Source: Torreya grandis (taxonomy: Eukaryota > Streptophyta > Pinopsida > Cupressales > Taxaceae). From it: DNA of 64,000 bases. Shown one piece after another: positions 60,433 through 64,000 of the stretch; the first letter of the stretch is position 1, and the number at the start of each line of letters is the position of its first letter. The stretch is taken from NCBI GenBank assembly GCA_037957365.1, contig JARHVA010001190.1:3664001-3728000 (forward strand), given 5' to 3'. The notes under the pieces are model-generated. The model had not been told where the DNA came from and ran no database searches. It worked only from the letters and a program-made list of their open reading frames with translations. The translations under genes and the position numbers were made by a program.

Positions 60433-61337
60433 TATAATGTCTCTTTTAGGACATATTTATACAATTCTAGAATTATGCAGACACCTTTAAAACTAAAAGT
60501 ACAAACTCAGATTTTTATTGAAAAACCCTAACAGCAAATACAGAATTCTGAAAATATATATATTCAAGCATGTAAATTAACTTTCAAACCTCATAGAAAC
60601 CCTCTGAAAATTATGGTAATTCAATTATCAATTTTGGATGAAACCCTTAAACATCAATTCTAATTTTTAACCTAATTGCAAGTCAGAAAATTAGAATTAA
60701 ATACAGCTGAATATATGCGTGAAAAACAAAAATATTCCACCCATCAAATAGTACCAAAATCAAAGTACGACCTCTCTAGGGAAGTCGCCCCACTCTAAGA
60801 AACTCCCTTGAGCTGCGTGACACCTCAAAACACTACCCTAGGTTTGCACCCACCTTAATTGCCTTCCCCAAACTGTTACGCCACCCTTCAATTGTGTCCT
60901 AGCTGCCAACAAGATGATACTCTGCCCAACTGTGACCTCTGAATGAAGTCACCAAGATGAATTTAAGGGTTTTCGTCCCAAATCCAGAAGCTAATGCGGG
61001 TTTTCATCATCAATGGCTGAACATGCAAGCAAACATGCTTAACTTCAAAATATTTAATTGTTATATGATAGATAGATGTTGAAAATAGACCTCACCACCT
61101 TCTTTTATACCTTCTCCCACCCAAACTCCAAATTTGCTTTATTTTAATAATAAAACATAAGTTGCCAACATTACTTTTTGGCCACTTAGTCATATTATTA
61201 AATTTACTTTAAAATATTTAAGAATATTTTTTTTATTTTAATAAAAATTATATTAAGTTGCCCAAAAGATTAGAAATGACCGGGCCCAACTTAAATAATA
61301 ATATTAATTATTTTTATCTAGAAAAGAGGACATTACA
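60433..61337 (-). repeat. 5' LTR of the unusual element
   Basis: 905 bp; plus-strand start tataatgtctc, end gaggacattaca, then target duplication aagaa. Confidence 0.92.
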
Positions 61338-61342
61338 AAGAA

Positions 61343-64000
61343 TTAAGGGACGATGACAAAATGAAGCCAAATTGTGAATAATTATATAAAATGAAGTCAT
61401 CAACCTCTTCTAGGTCTTACTCAGACTTCTTGTCATGTATCTAGTCTCAGGGTTTCCTCAAATAGCTTAGACACAATTGTTTGTCTCATTTTGAAATGGA
61501 GTCGTATTTGGAACCATGATAAAGGAGCCCATTCAAAATGACATGGTGGCCGCATTTTTGTTTAGTCAAATTTGACTAGGAAGCTACTAGCGAACATACA
61601 GTTGCAACTTGCACCCACCTAGGAAAGTCCATATGTAGAAAGTAATAAATCTTAACTACCCAATTGTTGTTTACGATGCCTATTCCTCAGTCATCTTATT
61701 GAGGATTTTCCCCTAGAAAAAAGAAGTCTCGAAAATGTAAATGCTAATTCCATGGCTAGGCCAAAAGGAGGGCTGTCTCGTGATAAGGATGGAGTTAGAA
61801 GGGTGGATAAATAAAAGAAAGGTAAAAAGAGCCAGCCAAAGGAAGTCCAAAGCACTCTAAACATCCCTAAGAAAGCATTCTGATTGGTGGAAATCTGTGA
61901 ATAATTAGCTCAAAACTCCTTAGTAGGAAGTAACACTAGTAGTGCAATTCCCATATTCAAAAGCAACATGTGTAGAAGGCTCAGGGTTCCAAGGTAGATC
62001 GACATAATAAACATTGACAAAGTAAACCACAGGAGCAACCCACCTAGCTGTCAGCAAGAAGATTATTGTCAGAAAAAAATTGTCATACCACCCTCTTTCA
62101 TCCACAAGTAAACCAAGGGTTTGCGGGGGGGGAGGGGGGCGAGGGCGTGCGGGCGCAGCAATTCCTATTTAGTCCTCAAGCAGGGACTTCATGAAAATGT
62201 CAATAAACGTCAATCCATCTTCTTGTGATTTCAAGCTTCCATGTAGGAAGATGGGTCCTTATTGAATCTACCATCCAAGAAGTTGCCCTAATGCCCTTTC
62301 TCTCAAGTGTATAAAGGTTTCTAGGCTCCAATTGCGAACACTCACGAGTAGTTCTTGCAGGAATAAATTTGTTCAGCTAACCATGAGGATGGGCGTAAAG
62401 GTGCAGTTTGTGGTATTGCTCCTCAATTAACAGCCTCTATCATGAACAATGGGGAAGGGTCTAATGGCAAAAGGTTTCCAAGTTCACCCTTTTCATTGTT
62501 AGCACTATGGTATTTCCCTTTGATATTGAACAATTGTATGTGGGTGATTACTATTTACTAGAGTATGGGACTTAATTAGTACTAGTAGAGCTGTTAGAGA
62601 TTTGAGATAGAGCTTATGGTAGGAAACAACAATTTAGCACACTAGGATGTTTTCTACAAGGATCAAGGTTTTCCTGACGGCAAAAATATTCTCAGATTTT
62701 GGGGGTGGTAGTGAGATGCCTATTAAAATAGTATATTAAAATTAATATTTTAACTTTATTCAATGAAATTTAGGGTTTAAACTTTATTTAATGTTTTTAT
62801 GGCACTTTCACGATTAGGGTTCAATGTTATTGTGAAAATAACAACTTTTTTTGGGGTGGAGAATTCTGCTTTAAAGTAAAAGCATCAGAATTGTTTTTTT
62901 TTAAAATTGGGGACGTCCCTCCCAAGTCCCCAAAATGTTTGGGACATCCAGCACATCACCAAAATCTAGGGGATGCATCCCCACATAACACTAGATAGAA
63001 TATTTCGATTAAACTTTATAGGGAATCGTCTTCGATGAAACCCACATCAAAAAGATTTTTAGGACCATTTTTAGCTAATATTTCCCTCTACCGGATAAAG
63101 CAGTCTATGTCAATGCCCTTTCCTATTGTTCATTAGATGCCAGAGACAGATAGCTCCTCATATTGATGGTACCAAAAACCCTTTTGGTTCGTGCAATGTT
63201 CTTGTGGGAGCCCACTCTTTTGGAATTACCGACTCTGCAATTTCCAAAGAATTTGCCCCAAGTTGATGATTATCTACAAAGAAATGCATTAGGATTATGA
63301 AAACCCCCAACCTCGGTGGGATTTGGCTGCTCATTCTATATGGACCTTTTCCTCTCCTTAGTGGCAGTTGGGGGGGTCATCTCTAGTTTCAGATGAAAGA
63401 GGATGGCTACAAGGGGATTTCCCTCTTGGGGAGAGCTACAAAATAAATAACAAATACTTCACTGGATTGAAGTGTTGTAAACATGTCTCAGCATTTATCA
63501 TTTGTAGATAAAACAACCTTCCTTGAGCTAGCCAAATGAGTTCACCGGTCAGCTTGCTGAAAATATAATTAAATGCATAGGGGCATACTTGAAATGATTG
63601 TAAATGGAGCTATGGCAAGCCTATTCTATACTATGCGTCTAGGAAGTTGCATGGGAAGATTAGGCCAATCCATTTTATTTCCTCGTGATTCAATAGGAAA
63701 TGGAAGCATCAAGATACTGATAATAGGGGGTGAAAAGATGTCAGGCCATCTGAATATCAAGAATGTCGTCTACGTTATGAGTTCTTGCCTAATTCATCAA
63801 AGTCTATCTGTCAAGCCAGATAGAGCAAATCTTGGCCAACTAATAGCTTTTGCATAATACATCAATATGTCAAAAGTATGAAATAGTGCAATATCTCTTC
63901 TAACATCATCAGGGTCTGCAGTTGTTTCAAAACTAGATCATGTTAAAAAAAACTGCCCTACTTGTTGGTCCTCTTCTTTGGAAAGGAGCGATTCTAATTT
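61343..64000. other. No supportable gene; decayed repeat sequence
   Basis: A G-rich tract at 62125-62153 (runs of 8, 6, 3 and 3 G) may form a G-quadruplex. An open frame at 63573-63857 contains EKMSGHLNIKNVVYV, which faintly recalls the Copia segment before integrase (compare FKNVRYVPDMNKNLLS in the Copia element), but the match is too weak to call. Otherwise nothing is recognised. Confidence 0.4.

Larger units (their letters stand above)
55692..61337 (-). mobile_element. Non-autonomous Gypsy-type element with unusual ORFs
   Basis: 5646 bp. LTRs 55692-56585 (3') and 60433-61337 (5'), target duplication aagaa (55687-55691 and 61338-61342); the left LTR seems to have lost its first T. The primer site at 60420-60431 reads tggtatcaaagc on the minus strand. 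The edge next to the 3' LTR (gttcgcc...ccctcaagcaat) is homologous to that of the neighbouring gag-protease element, so the two are relatives. The 3847-bp interior has no RT, RNase H or integrase, but several minus-strand reading frames of unknown function plus a short piece related to the protease region of the neighbour. Confidence 0.9.

Noticed and set aside
63573..63857. 94-codon frame with NIKNVVYV, possible Copia fragment
   Set aside because: Only a few residues resemble the pre-integrase segment and no other Copia motif is nearby.
1..64000. tRNA, rRNA or CRISPR loci
   Set aside because: No convincing T-arm/B-box, rRNA core or regularly spaced short repeats were seen; a tRNAscan-SE or Infernal run would settle the RNA part.

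Overview
This is plant nuclear DNA: AT-rich, with one recognisable host gene in about 2.8 kb and almost everything else made of nested, mostly decayed retrotransposons. The host gene is the 3' part of a SPA-type (SUPPRESSOR OF PHYA-105) coiled-coil/WD40 gene on the minus strand, split by plant-like introns. Very low gene density, old LTR pairs, pol-less LTR elements and a missing 5' gene half (implying a very long intron) suggest a large repeat-rich seed-plant genome, possibly a gymnosperm. That last step is inference.

Layout, left to right. 1-0.8 kb: a long reading frame held in one frame but cut by 11 stops. About 5.0-21.4 kb: two ~2.7 kb direct repeats flanking ~5 kb without coding content, reading as a LARD-like element with very long LTRs. 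Its right-hand copy is interrupted by a complete but dead Ty1/Copia element (15384-20756, 275-bp LTRs, TSD tgtat). Inside the gap lies a near-perfect long palindrome (12715-12853) in TA repeats. 22.2-23.3 kb: a solo LTR with a perfect TSD. 24.8-28.3 kb: a 1.7-kb tandem duplication carrying a decayed minus-strand reading frame. 30.85-32.2 kb: a 5'-truncated LINE with an open 423-codon RT C-terminal frame.

33.76-36.58 kb: five SPA exons (minus strand), 577 codons, one predicted GC-AG intron; the kinase-like N-terminal exon is not in the window. 40.0-48.8 kb: an old Ty3/Gypsy element with a gag relic but no pol, its 3' LTR split by a 5'-truncated LINE with a target duplication. 48.84-53.40 kb: a minus-strand Gypsy-type element with gag and protease only. 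55.69-61.34 kb: a related minus-strand element with no pol but several unusual reading frames, including ~500 codons (one internal stop) with hydrophobic segments next to the 3' LTR. This is the best candidate for something undescribed. All three Gypsy-type elements lack reverse transcriptase and integrase, so any past movement needed enzymes from elsewhere.

If the SPA 5' exons exist, the nested elements from 36.6 kb to the right edge would lie inside its intron. SPA proteins work with COP1 in the CUL4 E3 ligase that represses light signalling. No tRNA, rRNA or CRISPR was found. All coordinates and repeat boundaries were read by eye.
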